From Luteolibacter yonseiensis (lineage in GTDB: Bacteria; Verrucomicrobiota; Verrucomicrobiia; Verrucomicrobiales; Akkermansiaceae), in the NCBI RefSeq assembly GCF_016595465.1, contig NZ_JAENIK010000001.1, positions 213,312-277,311 on the forward strand: 64,000 nucleotides of DNA, read 5' to 3'. Under the pieces are notes generated by a model. It was not told the origin of the DNA. It did not search any database and saw nothing but the letters and a program-made list of their open reading frames with translations. Positions 20,156 through 29,744 of this stretch are shown here, piece by piece; the first letter of the stretch is position 1, and every line of letters starts with the position of its first letter. The position numbers and the translations under genes are program-made.

Positions 20156-20171
20156 CCATCATCGATCGACC

Positions 20172-21317
20172 TTGATTTTGAAAAAAAGCCCCTACAAGCA
20201 TGCGATTGCGTTTCTGGCGGTATGTGCTTTGGCAGGCGTGACCTATCACCTGGTACGGCCGGATGAGGGAAAGAGGAATGCTTTGCTTCCGCCAAGCCGG
20301 GTTGGGATGAAATCATCGGGCGATCGGGTTGATAACGAGCGCGAAGTCCGCGAGGAAAGATTGAAAACGATCAAGACGCTCAGATTGAAACTGTCTGGAG
20401 AAGATCCGGATGAGTTGCTGGCTTCACTGATCGCCCTTCGCGAAACGGGCGGACTCCGAAGGGAGGATATTGAAAAAAAATTAATTTACTCACTGGATGA
20501 ATTCAGCCCGGCCCAACTTGGCGTGATGGTCGATGCGATCGGGGATGAACCTGAATGCAGCCGCTTGATAAGCGAAGTTGGCCAAGTCGTGTCGGAGTAT
20601 GAGAACATTGATGACTTGTGTGAGTTCCTAAAGCTTTCCGTGTCGAATCAGAAGCATGCTTATGACGGTGTGATGGAAAAGGTCGGAAAAAGGTCCGCTC
20701 TGTTCACGCCGGAAGCCATCGGCCGTTCGCTAGAGCGGATGACGGGATTCGACCTGACCCAACTGGGGATCGGGTTGGAGCAGCGCATGAGACTGACTGA
20801 TGAAAAGGCGCGGACCGAATCGTTGCGCCTGTATTTCGCCGTGGTTGACAAACCGGCGATAACCGGCCCCCTGACCAGGTCGTGGGTGGAGACCGAACTG
20901 GAATCACGGCCGGGATCCGCATCGCAAGTCGTGGACTGGGTTTTGTCACAGAATCCGGAACTGGTTCGATACGCCGATAGGATCACATCAGCCGAGTTGG
21001 CAAAAAGAGATACCCGGCAAGCTCTCAGGTTTGTGAACGGTCTGATAGAGTCCGGCCAGAACGACCGGGCTTCACGGGCGGCATTGGCATTTGCCGAGCA
21101 ATATCGGATCAAGGATCCTGTTGCCGCTTACGAGTGGTCCATGGGGCTGCCTGACACATTTCCGGATAAAAGACAGGCCATAGTCAGTTCTTTTCTGACA
21201 TTCGCCCGGAGGGATGGTGAGGGTGCCATGAAAATTGCTGGAAATATCGCTGATCCGAAGCTGAAGGAACTGCTTGTGAGGATGCGCCTCGAAGAGATGG
21301 AGCGTAAGAAGAAATGA
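20172..21317 (+). CDS. Membrane-anchored helical-repeat protein of unknown function
   Basis: 381 residues from a TTG at 20172, chosen because it starts directly at a membrane anchor (LKKSPYKHAIAFLAVCALAG) and follows a promoter-like element; a GTG at 20025 is possible but gives a strange N-terminus. The rest is alpha-helical, ending in VAAYEWSMGLPDTFPDKRQA. This resembles the DPxxAxxW repeats of the protein at 54986-56368, so the two may be distant members of one Verrucomicrobial repeat family. Composition is less GC-rich than the neighbours. No enzymatic motif was seen. Confidence 0.6.
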   Translation: MILKKSPYKHAIAFLAVCALAGVTYHLVRPDEGKRNALLPPSRVGMKSSGDRVDNEREVREERLKTIKTLRLKLSGEDPDELLASLIALRETGGLRREDIEKKLIYSLDEFSPAQLGVMVDAIGDEPECSRLISEVGQVVSEYENIDDLCEFLKLSVSNQKHAYDGVMEKVGKRSALFTPEAIGRSLERMTGFDLTQLGIGLEQRMRLTDEKARTESLRLYFAVVDKPAITGPLTRSWVETELESRPGSASQVVDWVLSQNPELVRYADRITSAELAKRDTRQALRFVNGLIESGQNDRASRAALAFAEQYRIKDPVAAYEWSMGLPDTFPDKRQAIVSSFLTFARRDGEGAMKIAGNIADPKLKELLVRMRLEEMERKKK

Positions 21318-21518
21318 TTTGATGGATGACCGGTGAGGATGGGTTGCCTGCCCGTCAAGCTTGAGGAAATTATAGGAGTGATCCTGTTGTGACGCGGTTC
21401 TGGGAAATCCGGACATCCGTCGTGTGTCAGGAATTTCCATATATGTGTGTGGAAGTGTTTTAACACGGGTTCCGGAACATTTGCCCATACCAAATGATTT
21501 TGAGGAAAGACGTCGGGT

Positions 21519-21552
21519 CGTCCCGATTCCTCCGCACGGGTCGGGACGTTTT
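21519..21552 (+). terminator. Probable intrinsic terminator
   Basis: CGTCCCGA (21519-21526) pairs perfectly with TCGGGACG (21541-21548), followed by TTTT. It lies about 200 bases after the stop of the helical-repeat gene. The rest of 21318-21691 contains nothing else I can support. Confidence 0.45.
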
Positions 21553-21691
21553 GGAATGGAGACGGTTTGAGCGCGGTTTCGAGGGGGGCTGGTCCGGTCG
21601 TGGGTTTCGGGGCGGATGCCGGAGGGATTGAATTCGAAGGATTTGAAACAATTGGAATGGTTGGTTACGTTTTCTAATCCAGAGAAAGGAC

Positions 21692-21720
21692 TTGAGCGGC
21701 GATGGAACGCCCCTTAGGCC
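21692..21720 (+). promoter_or_regulatory. Promoter-like element upstream of mprF
   Basis: TTGAGC-N17-TAGGCC, 22 bases before the mprF ATG. It matches the element at 20127-20155 in spacing and in most of the spacer, so the two genes may share a sigma factor or regulator. Confidence 0.4.
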
Positions 21721-21742
21721 GTTGTGTGGTTCTTGCTGACAA

Positions 21743-24307
21743 ATGGATCTGTTGAATAAAAATGGGGTTTTAAAAGCGCGGATCTCCTCGCTCCAACCGT
21801 TTGTCTGGGTGGCGTTGTTCGCCCTCGCCGTCTATTTGCTCGGAAAGGAATGGGGGGGATTTCATCTGGATGAGCTGGACGACGCGCTGCGGCGCATCGG
21901 GCCGTGGCACATTCTGGCAGCCCTGGGGCTGACGGCGGCCAGCCTGCTTTGCAATGCCTCGCTGGATCTCGTCGCGCTGCGCTGGCTTCGGAAAGAGCTG
22001 CCGGCGGGCAAGGTGCTGGGGACTGCATTGATCGCCGGATCCTTCAGCATGAATGGAGGCGGCACCATCCTCGGCGGCGGGGCGATCCGCATGCGTTTCT
22101 ACGGGCAATACGGTCTCGGAGGAGGTGAGATCGCGAAGATCACCGGTTTCCTGATGGTCGCGGGCTGGCTGGGGCACGCGCTGCTGGCGGGGGCGCTGTT
22201 ATGCGTCTCGCCGCCGGATGTGGGTTGGTTTTCTCCCATGGTGGGACGGGGGATCGGGGTGCTGTTGTTGTTTTCCTGCGGGGGAATCTGCCTGCTGTCG
22301 GCCTTCGGCTTCCGGGGGAAACCGGTGCCCTTTCTTCCTCCCTGGCGCTTGCTTTTGGGAGCGATGGTCATCTCGTGCTTCGACTGGTTGTTCGCCGGGC
22401 TGACGCTGCGGGTGTTCCTGCCGGAGCAGATCCCGACGGTGTCGTTCCTCGCGGCGACGGCGGTGGGTCAGGCGGTCGGAGCGGCGAGCCATGTGCCGGG
22501 CGGAGTGGGGGTGATGGAGCTGTTCATTACAAAGCTCTCGGCAGGCATGGTGACACAGCCGGTCATGGTCGGCGCGCTTCTGACCTACCGGCTGACGTAT
22601 TATTTCATCCCGTTCGTGTTCGCCGTCGCGGCGGTGGCGGGACGGGAAATCTGGGCGAGGCGGCATTGGGCGAAGGTGACGGTGGACAGCACGGGCATGG
22701 CATGGTCCGCCATCGCCCCGCGCCTGGCCGGCATGAGCGCGCTGGCGGGCGGCTTCGTCCTGATGCTTTCGGCGACGACGCCGATGGAGTCGTCACGGCG
22801 GGAGCTGTTGGAAAAATTCGTGCCGCTGCCCTTCGTCGAGGCCTCGCACTTCCTGTCGAGCATCGCGGGCACGGTGATGATCATCGTGGCCAGCGGGCTG
22901 CTGCGGCGGGTGCGGGCGGCGTGGTGGGTGGCCGTGCTGATGGCGGCGGGAGGCATGGTTTTCTCACTGCTGAAGGGTTTCGATTGGGAGGAGGCGCTGG
23001 TGCTGGCGGTTTTCCTGGCGTCGCTGCTGCCGTTCAAAGAAAAATTCCACCGGCATGCGGGCATCTGGACGCGCCGCTTCTCCCTGCAGTGGTGGGCGGT
23101 GATTCTCAGCATCATCGGACTGGCGATCTGGTTCGGCTTCTACACCAGCCGGGATGTGGGGTATGAGAACCACCTCTGGTGGGAGTATTCATTCGATGAC
23201 GACGCCTCCCGCCTGCTGCGCGGCATGGCGGGCAGCGTGTTCATCCTGGTGTCCGTGGCCTTGCTCCAGTACTTCCGCCCCGCGCCGCCGAGGAAACGCG
23301 AACCCCAGCCGGAGTTCGGGAAAATCATGGAGATGGTTTCCAACACCGCGCGCTGTGCCAGTTCGCTCGCGCTGGTGGGGGACAAGGAATTCCTCTTCAA
23401 CTTCGAGCAGAACGCGTTCCTGATGTATGGCGACCAGGGCAGGACCCGTGTCGCGATGGCGGACCCGGTGGGGGATGAGGACAAGTTCGAGGGGCTCTAC
23501 TGGCGCTTCATGGAGCAGGCGAACGACGAAGGCATGCGCGTCGCATTCTACCAGGTGGGGGCCGCGATGATTCCCGTCTGCGTGGAAATGGGCCTGCGGA
23601 TCTACAAGCTGGGCGAGGAGGCGATGGTCCCGCTGGACGACTTCGACCTCGCGGGATCGGACTACAAGAAGTTCCGCAAGGTGATGAACCGCATGGAACG
23701 CGAGGGGTGGTTGTTTGAAATCTGGCAGCCCGGGGTGGTCGCCGCCCGCCTGGAGGAATTGCGCGCCGTTTCCGACGCATGGCTGTCGCACCACAGCGCG
23801 CGGGAGAAGGGGTTTTCACTGGGGCGCTTCGACGACGATTACCTGCGCCGCCTGCCGGTCGCGGTGATTCTGGTGGAGGGGAAGGTGGTCGCGTTCGGAA
23901 ACATCTGGCCGGGCAACGGCCGGGACGAGCTTTCCACCGATCTCATGCGCCACCTCCCGGACGCGCCGAACGGCGTGATGGACTGCCTGTTCATCAGCCT
24001 GATGCTGTGGGGGCGGGAAAAGGGCTACCGCTGGTTCGACCTCGGGATGGCACCGCTCTCCGGCCTGACGGACCACCAGTTCGCGCCGCTCTGGAGCCGT
24101 ATCGGCGGCCTCATCTACGACAAGGGCGAGGCGTTCTACAACTTCAACGGACTGCGGGCGTGGAAGTGCAAGTTCAATCCCGTGTGGCAGCCGCGCTACC
24201 TGGCCATTTCAAAGGCATGGGATCTCCCCGCCGCCATCCTCGACATCACCACGCTCATCGGAAAAGGGCCCGCCCGCCCGCGTGGGGAGACCGTGTCCAC
24301 CGATTGA
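21743..24307 (+). CDS. mprF: Lysylphosphatidylglycerol synthase/flippase MprF
   Basis: 854 residues, the usual length of full MprF. An N-terminal flippase domain of many membrane segments (about 1-320, with GGGTILGGGAIRMRFYGQYG and SHVPGGVGVMELF) and further helices are followed by the cytosolic aminoacyl-transferase (DUF2156, about 530-835; FLFNFEQNAFLMYGDQGRTR, GYRWFDLGMAPLSG). It transfers an amino acid from aminoacyl-tRNA to phosphatidylglycerol and flips the product, lowering membrane charge and protecting from cationic peptides. Whether Lys or Ala is used cannot be told. It is followed after six bases by an AcvB/VirJ-type gene, as in alphaproteobacterial lpiA-acvB operons. Confidence 0.93.
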   Translation: MDLLNKNGVLKARISSLQPFVWVALFALAVYLLGKEWGGFHLDELDDALRRIGPWHILAALGLTAASLLCNASLDLVALRWLRKELPAGKVLGTALIAGSFSMNGGGTILGGGAIRMRFYGQYGLGGGEIAKITGFLMVAGWLGHALLAGALLCVSPPDVGWFSPMVGRGIGVLLLFSCGGICLLSAFGFRGKPVPFLPPWRLLLGAMVISCFDWLFAGLTLRVFLPEQIPTVSFLAATAVGQAVGAASHVPGGVGVMELFITKLSAGMVTQPVMVGALLTYRLTYYFIPFVFAVAAVAGREIWARRHWAKVTVDSTGMAWSAIAPRLAGMSALAGGFVLMLSATTPMESSRRELLEKFVPLPFVEASHFLSSIAGTVMIIVASGLLRRVRAAWWVAVLMAAGGMVFSLLKGFDWEEALVLAVFLASLLPFKEKFHRHAGIWTRRFSLQWWAVILSIIGLAIWFGFYTSRDVGYENHLWWEYSFDDDASRLLRGMAGSVFILVSVALLQYFRPAPPRKREPQPEFGKIMEMVSNTARCASSLALVGDKEFLFNFEQNAFLMYGDQGRTRVAMADPVGDEDKFEGLYWRFMEQANDEGMRVAFYQVGAAMIPVCVEMGLRIYKLGEEAMVPLDDFDLAGSDYKKFRKVMNRMEREGWLFEIWQPGVVAARLEELRAVSDAWLSHHSAREKGFSLGRFDDDYLRRLPVAVILVEGKVVAFGNIWPGNGRDELSTDLMRHLPDAPNGVMDCLFISLMLWGREKGYRWFDLGMAPLSGLTDHQFAPLWSRIGGLIYDKGEAFYNFNGLRAWKCKFNPVWQPRYLAISKAWDLPAAILDITTLIGKGPARPRGETVSTD

Positions 24308-24313
24308 TCCATC

Positions 24314-25135
24314 ATGAAAACGCCCATCCGAACCATCATCCGGCGCGTGTTTTTCATCGTCCAGATGCTGTTGCTGATCCCGATCGTCTGGTTCATCTGC
24401 CATCTCGTCGTTCCAAGGGACTACACCAGCGCGAAGGCGGAGGTGCTGCCGCTGGAGCTGTCGAGCGGACCATTCCAGACATTGTATTACGCGGCGGAGC
24501 ATCCCAAGGGCATCATCATCGTGGCGACGGGTGACGGCGGTTGGTCCGGCCAGTGGGAGGAACCGGTCGCGCTCCACGCCGCCGCGGCGGGCTATGCGGT
24601 CGGCGGATGGGATTGCCGGAAATTCGCCGACACCCGGACTTTCGACCACGCGAAACTGGTGGAGGCGTTCAACGCCGCCGTGGCCGCTGTCAGGAAACGG
24701 GCGGGCCTTCCGCCGGACACGCCGGTGTGGTTCACCGGCTGGTCCACCGGCGCGGAGTGGGCGGTGGCGGCGGCCGCGGGTCCGGAGAGGGAGAAACACC
24801 TGGTGGGCGTCCTGTCGGCGGCGCCGGGTGACCGCAGCCGCTACGGACTGACGAAAAGCGACCTCCTCGGCATGCAGCCGCAGGGGCCGGACACCTACGC
24901 CTTGTCTGACATGGCCGCCGCGTTGCAAGGCGTGAAGCTCGTGCAGTTCGCCGGTGATCTCGATGTGCTGGACGACACGGAATGGATTTCAAAAATGGAT
25001 CCCCGCACGCCGCACAAGCTCGTGACGCTGCCCGCCACCCCGCACGACATGGGCGGCGCGAACAAGCGCTTCCTCTCCGAATTCGACATGGCGATCCAGT
25101 GGACCTTGGACACGTCGCATACCATCGGACAATGA
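24314..25135 (+). CDS. acvB: AcvB/VirJ family serine hydrolase
   Basis: 273 residues with an N-terminal membrane anchor (about 10-30) and an alpha/beta-hydrolase-like domain. The family signature GDGGW (ATGDGGWSGQW) is followed by the nucleophile elbow GWSTGAEWA and an acid/His end (VTLPATPHDMGG). In Agrobacterium and Rhizobium, AcvB hydrolyses lysyl-phosphatidylglycerol made by the adjacent LpiA/MprF. The six-base spacing after mprF supports the same role here, in the periplasm. This is a single-domain (VirJ-length) form; AcvB proper is longer. Confidence 0.8.
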   Translation: MKTPIRTIIRRVFFIVQMLLLIPIVWFICHLVVPRDYTSAKAEVLPLELSSGPFQTLYYAAEHPKGIIIVATGDGGWSGQWEEPVALHAAAAGYAVGGWDCRKFADTRTFDHAKLVEAFNAAVAAVRKRAGLPPDTPVWFTGWSTGAEWAVAAAAGPEREKHLVGVLSAAPGDRSRYGLTKSDLLGMQPQGPDTYALSDMAAALQGVKLVQFAGDLDVLDDTEWISKMDPRTPHKLVTLPATPHDMGGANKRFLSEFDMAIQWTLDTSHTIGQ

Positions 25136-25162
25136 CAGGTCCGATAGGTTCGGCAGGTCCCG

Positions 25163-28100
25163 TCACCCCTTCGATTTTTCGAAGAACTTCTGGTAAAGGA
25201 ACGACGCGATGAATGCGATCACCGCCACGCCGACCAGCGCGCCGATGCGGAAGATGTTCTGGATGGCCGCGAGATCGTGGAGGAACACCTTCAACAGCGT
25301 CACCACCAGCAATCCTACCGCCGCGAAGCGGGCGTGCTCCGAGCCGCTCCGGAACCCGAGTCCCAGCAGGCCGAGCGAGAAGAGCCCCCACGCGATGCTG
25401 TAGGTCATGTCACGGGCGAAGTTTCCTCCAAAGTTGAAGGCCACGCAGCGGTCGCCCGGGGCGGTGAAGTAGTCGGCGATCTCGATGTTCAGCAGCAGGA
25501 ACAACAGGATCCCGCCCAGTGCGAGCAAGGTGCCGCGCGGCTTGAACCGCCGCAGTGGTTCGTGCGGATCAGCCAGCCATGTCGCTCCGAGGAAATGGGC
25601 CGCCGCCACCAGGCCGTAGGCATAGAGATGCCAGTTCAGGATGGGCGTGCCGCCACGCGCGTAATCGGTGAACACCACCGGATTGAGCGCGAGCCGGACG
25701 AACGAGGTGAGCAACAGCGCCAGCCCGGTGAACTGGAGTCCCGGGTGCGGCACGCGCCGGAACAACCAGAGCAGGAGCGCGCCCTCGATCGCCCAGCTCA
25801 CCGTGATCCACTGGCGCTCGAACTGGATCGGGAAAACGAGCGTGATGAAAAGCAAGGCCACCCCGCCGAACCACGCGAGCCGGCTTTGCTGGCGGGCATC
25901 CATTCCCGGGAACCATTTCCAGATGGCATACATTCCGATGAGGGAAGGCACCGCGAACGCCGCCGGGACGAGTCCCATGAAGTCGTTGGGGAACGACTGT
26001 TTCACCAACGAATGGACCAGAAGGAAATGCGCCACTCCGGACAGCGCGGCCGCGATCCATGTTTCGGGGAGATCCGCGCAGCGCTTCCGCAGGATGAACG
26101 GCACCAGCAGGAACAGCGAATAAAAGCCCAGGAACCATGCGAGGGGAATGCCCGGCGCAGGGTTTTTGAAATGATTCAAATACCAGATTCCCTCGACCGC
26201 GAACGTGCCGGTCAATGCGACCAGCATCAGCTTGCCCTGCTTTCCGGAGATGCCCAGGAACGTGAGCAGTCCGGTCATGAGCAGGGCCACGAGGAAGACC
26301 GGAGTGGGCACCGGGACGGGAAGCTTCCCGAGGGCGAGCAGCAGCAGGACGAATGGCAGCACGGCCGCCGTGATGACCACGTCCGGCGTCGCTCCTTCTT
26401 CCTTTCCGCGATACAACCATTTTCCGGCGATGGTGAAGAGTGCGGAGAAACCGGTGATCACTCCGAGGAACGGCATCAGCGATGTGATGTCGGCGGGAGC
26501 CTTGAACAACCAAGCCCCGGCCACGCCCATGGTCAGCAGAAGGGAAACCAGCACCGGCAAAAGAGCGCCTGACGCGATGGCCAGCACGATGACCAGCAGG
26601 TCAGCCATCAGAACCGCCCCCCAGAACAGCGGGGGAACCGCAGGCAGGTGGAAAATGGGGATGAGCATCATCACCAGCACCAGAGGGGCGAACCAGGGGC
26701 CGGATCGCTGCGGCAGCATTGCCAGCCGCGCGGGTTGGTAGCGGGCGACCAGCACGGGAACCACCGCGTGCAACGCGCCGAAGACCAGACAAGCTCCGAG
26801 CAGCCAATGAAGGTTTTCGTCGGTGAGATGGTATTGGGTCCAACAGGCGAGGTGGAGGAAGCCCAGCAGTGCCGTGATGAATTGAGCGATCCCCAGGGCC
26901 GGGCGAGCCAGCACGGTGGCGATGACTCCGAGATGGACGAGCAGCAGGAAGCCATACAAGAGAACCAGCCGTTCCGCGACCGATTCGTGGCCCAGCATGA
27001 CGAACGAGAACAGCACGGCCACGGCGGACAGTCCGAAAACCGAACAGGCGGCATGGAGGTCCGGTCTGGGCCGCTTGATCCATCCGCCGACCAGAAACAG
27101 GGCGATGAATCCCAGTTGGATTCCCATCGGGATCAGAATTAGGTTGTCATGGGCATACCCACCGTATGAGAAGAATTTGACGAACCAACCGATCTGCGTC
27201 AGGGCCGTGCCCGCCGCCGCGCACGGAACGAGGAAGTGCCAGCGGTTGTGGCGGGAAACGGCCAGCAGCCCGGCATCCAACAGGGCGATGTAGCCGAAGA
27301 GTCCCAGCACCTGGTCCTGTCCGGTCGAGAGCAGCACCGGCGTCATGAAACCGCCCAGCATCCCGAGGACCGCCACCACCAGCGCGTTCAGGCGGACCGA
27401 GATGAAAAACGCCGCGCAGGTGATGCAGGCCATCAGGGAGAAGGTCTGGATCGTCCCGAACAACGGGAAGTGATAGATGGCGTGTGCGGCGAAACTCACC
27501 CCGTAGAGGATCAGCACGCCCGTCGCGCAAAAGGCCTGCGCCAGCACGCGATAGCGCGGCAGCCGGTGGGTGAATAGCCCGCCTGCCAGCAGTCCGGTTC
27601 CGGTGAGGAAGCCAAGGATGATCCGGGTGGAAGGTGAGATCAGATTGTTCTCAAAGGCATACTTCACGAAGAAGATCACGCCGAAGAACATCGCCACGCC
27701 GCCAAGCCATGCGAAGAGCTTCACGCCCATGAATTTCTCCAGAGAGAAGGGTTCCGCCGGTTCCTTCGCCACGGCGGGTTCCACCGGGACAGGGGCTTTT
27801 TCCGGGACGGCTTTCTCCGGTGGACCGTCATCTCCGTAGTCGATGAGCTTCCGCCGCTTGGCTGCCGTGGGCAGCGGGGGAGGGAGCGGGTGGTGTTCCG
27901 CACCGGTTCCGACGTCCGGAAGGGAAACCCTTACGGTCACACGCTCTGGTTCGATGTCCGGCCCACGCCCTGCCAATGGCGGTTCGAACCGGGGAAGGTT
28001 TTCCTCGACGCGCGGGATGTCGGATTTGACCGTTCTTCCCTGCGGAATCACCGCCCGCTCCTCCGGTTTGGGAGCACGGCCCCCGAGGTGGGACATCTCG

Positions 28101-28255
28101 TTTTCCAACTGTCCGATGCGGGCCAGCGCGTCCTGGAGGTCGGTCCGTGCCTGCCTGGCCTCGCTTCTGGCATCGGACGCTCTCGCCAGGGCGACGAAGG
28201 GGGCGATGACGAACCAGATCAGAACGAGTACTGCGATGATGATGATGCCTTCCAT
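25163..28255 (-). CDS. DUF2339 family multi-pass membrane protein
   Basis: 1030 residues from the ATG at 28255 (MEGIIIIAVLV). A first membrane helix is followed by a coiled coil (SEARQARTDLQDALARIGQL), a Pro-rich linker and then over twenty membrane helices, starting with KLFAWLGGVAMFFGVIFFVK, the start of DUF2339. Proteins of this family are large, poorly characterised and common in Verrucomicrobiota, Bacteroidota and Proteobacteria. No catalytic motif can be assigned. It is convergent with acvB, separated by 27 bases. Confidence 0.85.
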   Translation of the reverse strand: MEGIIIIAVLVLIWFVIAPFVALARASDARSEARQARTDLQDALARIGQLENEMSHLGGRAPKPEERAVIPQGRTVKSDIPRVEENLPRFEPPLAGRGPDIEPERVTVRVSLPDVGTGAEHHPLPPPLPTAAKRRKLIDYGDDGPPEKAVPEKAPVPVEPAVAKEPAEPFSLEKFMGVKLFAWLGGVAMFFGVIFFVKYAFENNLISPSTRIILGFLTGTGLLAGGLFTHRLPRYRVLAQAFCATGVLILYGVSFAAHAIYHFPLFGTIQTFSLMACITCAAFFISVRLNALVVAVLGMLGGFMTPVLLSTGQDQVLGLFGYIALLDAGLLAVSRHNRWHFLVPCAAAGTALTQIGWFVKFFSYGGYAHDNLILIPMGIQLGFIALFLVGGWIKRPRPDLHAACSVFGLSAVAVLFSFVMLGHESVAERLVLLYGFLLLVHLGVIATVLARPALGIAQFITALLGFLHLACWTQYHLTDENLHWLLGACLVFGALHAVVPVLVARYQPARLAMLPQRSGPWFAPLVLVMMLIPIFHLPAVPPLFWGAVLMADLLVIVLAIASGALLPVLVSLLLTMGVAGAWLFKAPADITSLMPFLGVITGFSALFTIAGKWLYRGKEEGATPDVVITAAVLPFVLLLLALGKLPVPVPTPVFLVALLMTGLLTFLGISGKQGKLMLVALTGTFAVEGIWYLNHFKNPAPGIPLAWFLGFYSLFLLVPFILRKRCADLPETWIAAALSGVAHFLLVHSLVKQSFPNDFMGLVPAAFAVPSLIGMYAIWKWFPGMDARQQSRLAWFGGVALLFITLVFPIQFERQWITVSWAIEGALLLWLFRRVPHPGLQFTGLALLLTSFVRLALNPVVFTDYARGGTPILNWHLYAYGLVAAAHFLGATWLADPHEPLRRFKPRGTLLALGGILLFLLLNIEIADYFTAPGDRCVAFNFGGNFARDMTYSIAWGLFSLGLLGLGFRSGSEHARFAAVGLLVVTLLKVFLHDLAAIQNIFRIGALVGVAVIAFIASFLYQKFFEKSKG

Positions 28256-28411
28256 GGGAATTGCCAGAATACTATCCCGGGAACTTCCACTGGCCACCTG
28301 AAATTGATAGTGACAAGGCGGACACACTCCATGGTCCGGCGGCCCGGTGTTAGAGTTCGCCGTGTCAATCGTCTCCCATGTTCATCCGCGGTGGAAAATC
28401 CGACCGCGCCG

Positions 28412-29722
28412 TCATTCGTCGCTGTATCCCACGACGCCCTTGGGAAATCCATTCTTGTGCAACTCCTCCGCACGCCGGATCTGGGTGTCGATTCCGCGAT
28501 AGAGCTCCGCCGGATCGTAGGGCGTGATTTCCGCCGGACTCATGCCGACTCCCTCGATGCCCTTCCCTCCATTGAAGCGCGCCTTGTTGGAAAAAACGGA
28601 GTAATACACGCTGAACAAACCGCTGGGCACCGCGACCTTCGTTTTCTGCGATGACATGCCCGCCGTCGGCGTGTCTCCGATGGTATAGGCGCGGCCACCG
28701 TCTTCCTTGAACATGCCCGCGATGGTCTCGCCCGCGGAACGGATCCCCGCGTCATAGATCACCACCATGGGACCGTCGTAGGGATTGGGACCCTGGCTGG
28801 TGGCGTTGGCCCATCGTTTGCCAGCGGGAAGGAAGCGGCCCATCACCGCCTCATGATCGCAACCTCCGCCACCGTTCGCCCGCAGGTCGAGGATGAGGCC
28901 GGGGACGTTGCCGAGTTCTCCGAGCATCTTGTCGAGTTGTTCGGGGAGCTTGCCGGGGATGTCCCGCAGGTGGATGTAACCGTATCCGTCCGGAGTTTTT
29001 CCATAGGACTGCCTTCCCTCGGATTTCAGGTCCTTCGGCGGCACCGCGGGACCAAAAGGCGCGAAGTTCGGGCCTCCCCGGCGGGTGATGGTGATTTTTT
29101 CGATCTTGTCCGCATCCGGTGCCTTCACTTCGAACGCGATCTCCGTTCCCTCCCAATCCGCAAGCCCCCAGTGGCAGGCCGAATAGAGTGCCATCTGGTC
29201 GGTGGAAAAACCGGAGGTGTCCCGCATTTCCGCCATCTTGCGGTCAAGCCACTGGCGTGCGGGCGTGCCATCGATGGCGACCACTTCCTGCCCGGGCTTG
29301 ATCCCGGATTCCAGCGATGGGCCGAAGGAGGTCCGCACATAAACCTTGTCTCCCACCACCAGCAGATGGACGCGGGGTCCCGTCCAGCGTCTGCCCTGCG
29401 ACTCATCCGGCCAAGGCACCTTCACGTCCCGCAGCGAGGCGTGGCCGTCCTTGAGCCGGGCCAGCAGGCGTCCGCAGAGCTTCACGTGCTCGCTGTCGGT
29501 TTTCACCGATTTCACCGCCTCGCGGAATTCCGTCTTCACCGCCTCCCAGTCGATCTTCTTGTTTTCGAAAAAGATGCCCGCCCGCTTCGGCAGTTCCTCC
29601 AACAGGAACTCCACATCCTTGGCATAGGTGGCGGGATCCGTCCCGCCGGCACGGGCGGCACCCCGGGCGGCCAGCAGGCAGAGGGTGCAAACACCGGTTT
29701 TCAAAAATGAGCGGAGTTTCAT
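28412..29722 (-). CDS. Secreted S41 family (C-terminal processing) peptidase
   Basis: 436 residues with a signal peptide (cleavage near ARAGG). An N-terminal helical region is followed by a PDZ-like segment (LVVGDKVYVRTSFGPSLESG) and the S41 protease core. The nucleophile Ser is about residue 328 in GIRSAGETIAGMF; the preceding GLILDLRANGGG strand and the TPTAGMSSQ segment are typical. It acts outside the cytoplasmic membrane. It is the last gene of the BlaI/BlaR-like operon, 22 bases after the secreted sensor-domain protein, so it may be the effector whose expression that receptor controls. Confidence 0.85.
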   Translation of the reverse strand: MKLRSFLKTGVCTLCLLAARGAARAGGTDPATYAKDVEFLLEELPKRAGIFFENKKIDWEAVKTEFREAVKSVKTDSEHVKLCGRLLARLKDGHASLRDVKVPWPDESQGRRWTGPRVHLLVVGDKVYVRTSFGPSLESGIKPGQEVVAIDGTPARQWLDRKMAEMRDTSGFSTDQMALYSACHWGLADWEGTEIAFEVKAPDADKIEKITITRRGGPNFAPFGPAVPPKDLKSEGRQSYGKTPDGYGYIHLRDIPGKLPEQLDKMLGELGNVPGLILDLRANGGGGCDHEAVMGRFLPAGKRWANATSQGPNPYDGPMVVIYDAGIRSAGETIAGMFKEDGGRAYTIGDTPTAGMSSQKTKVAVPSGLFSVYYSVFSNKARFNGGKGIEGVGMSPAEITPYDPAELYRGIDTQIRRAEELHKNGFPKGVVGYSDE

Positions 29723-29744
29723 GACCGGATGGAGGGTGAGGGGT

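Noticed and set aside
27981..27990. GGTTCGAACC, like the T-loop of a tRNA
   Set aside because: It is inside the DUF2339 coding region; no acceptor or anticodon stem can be built around it.
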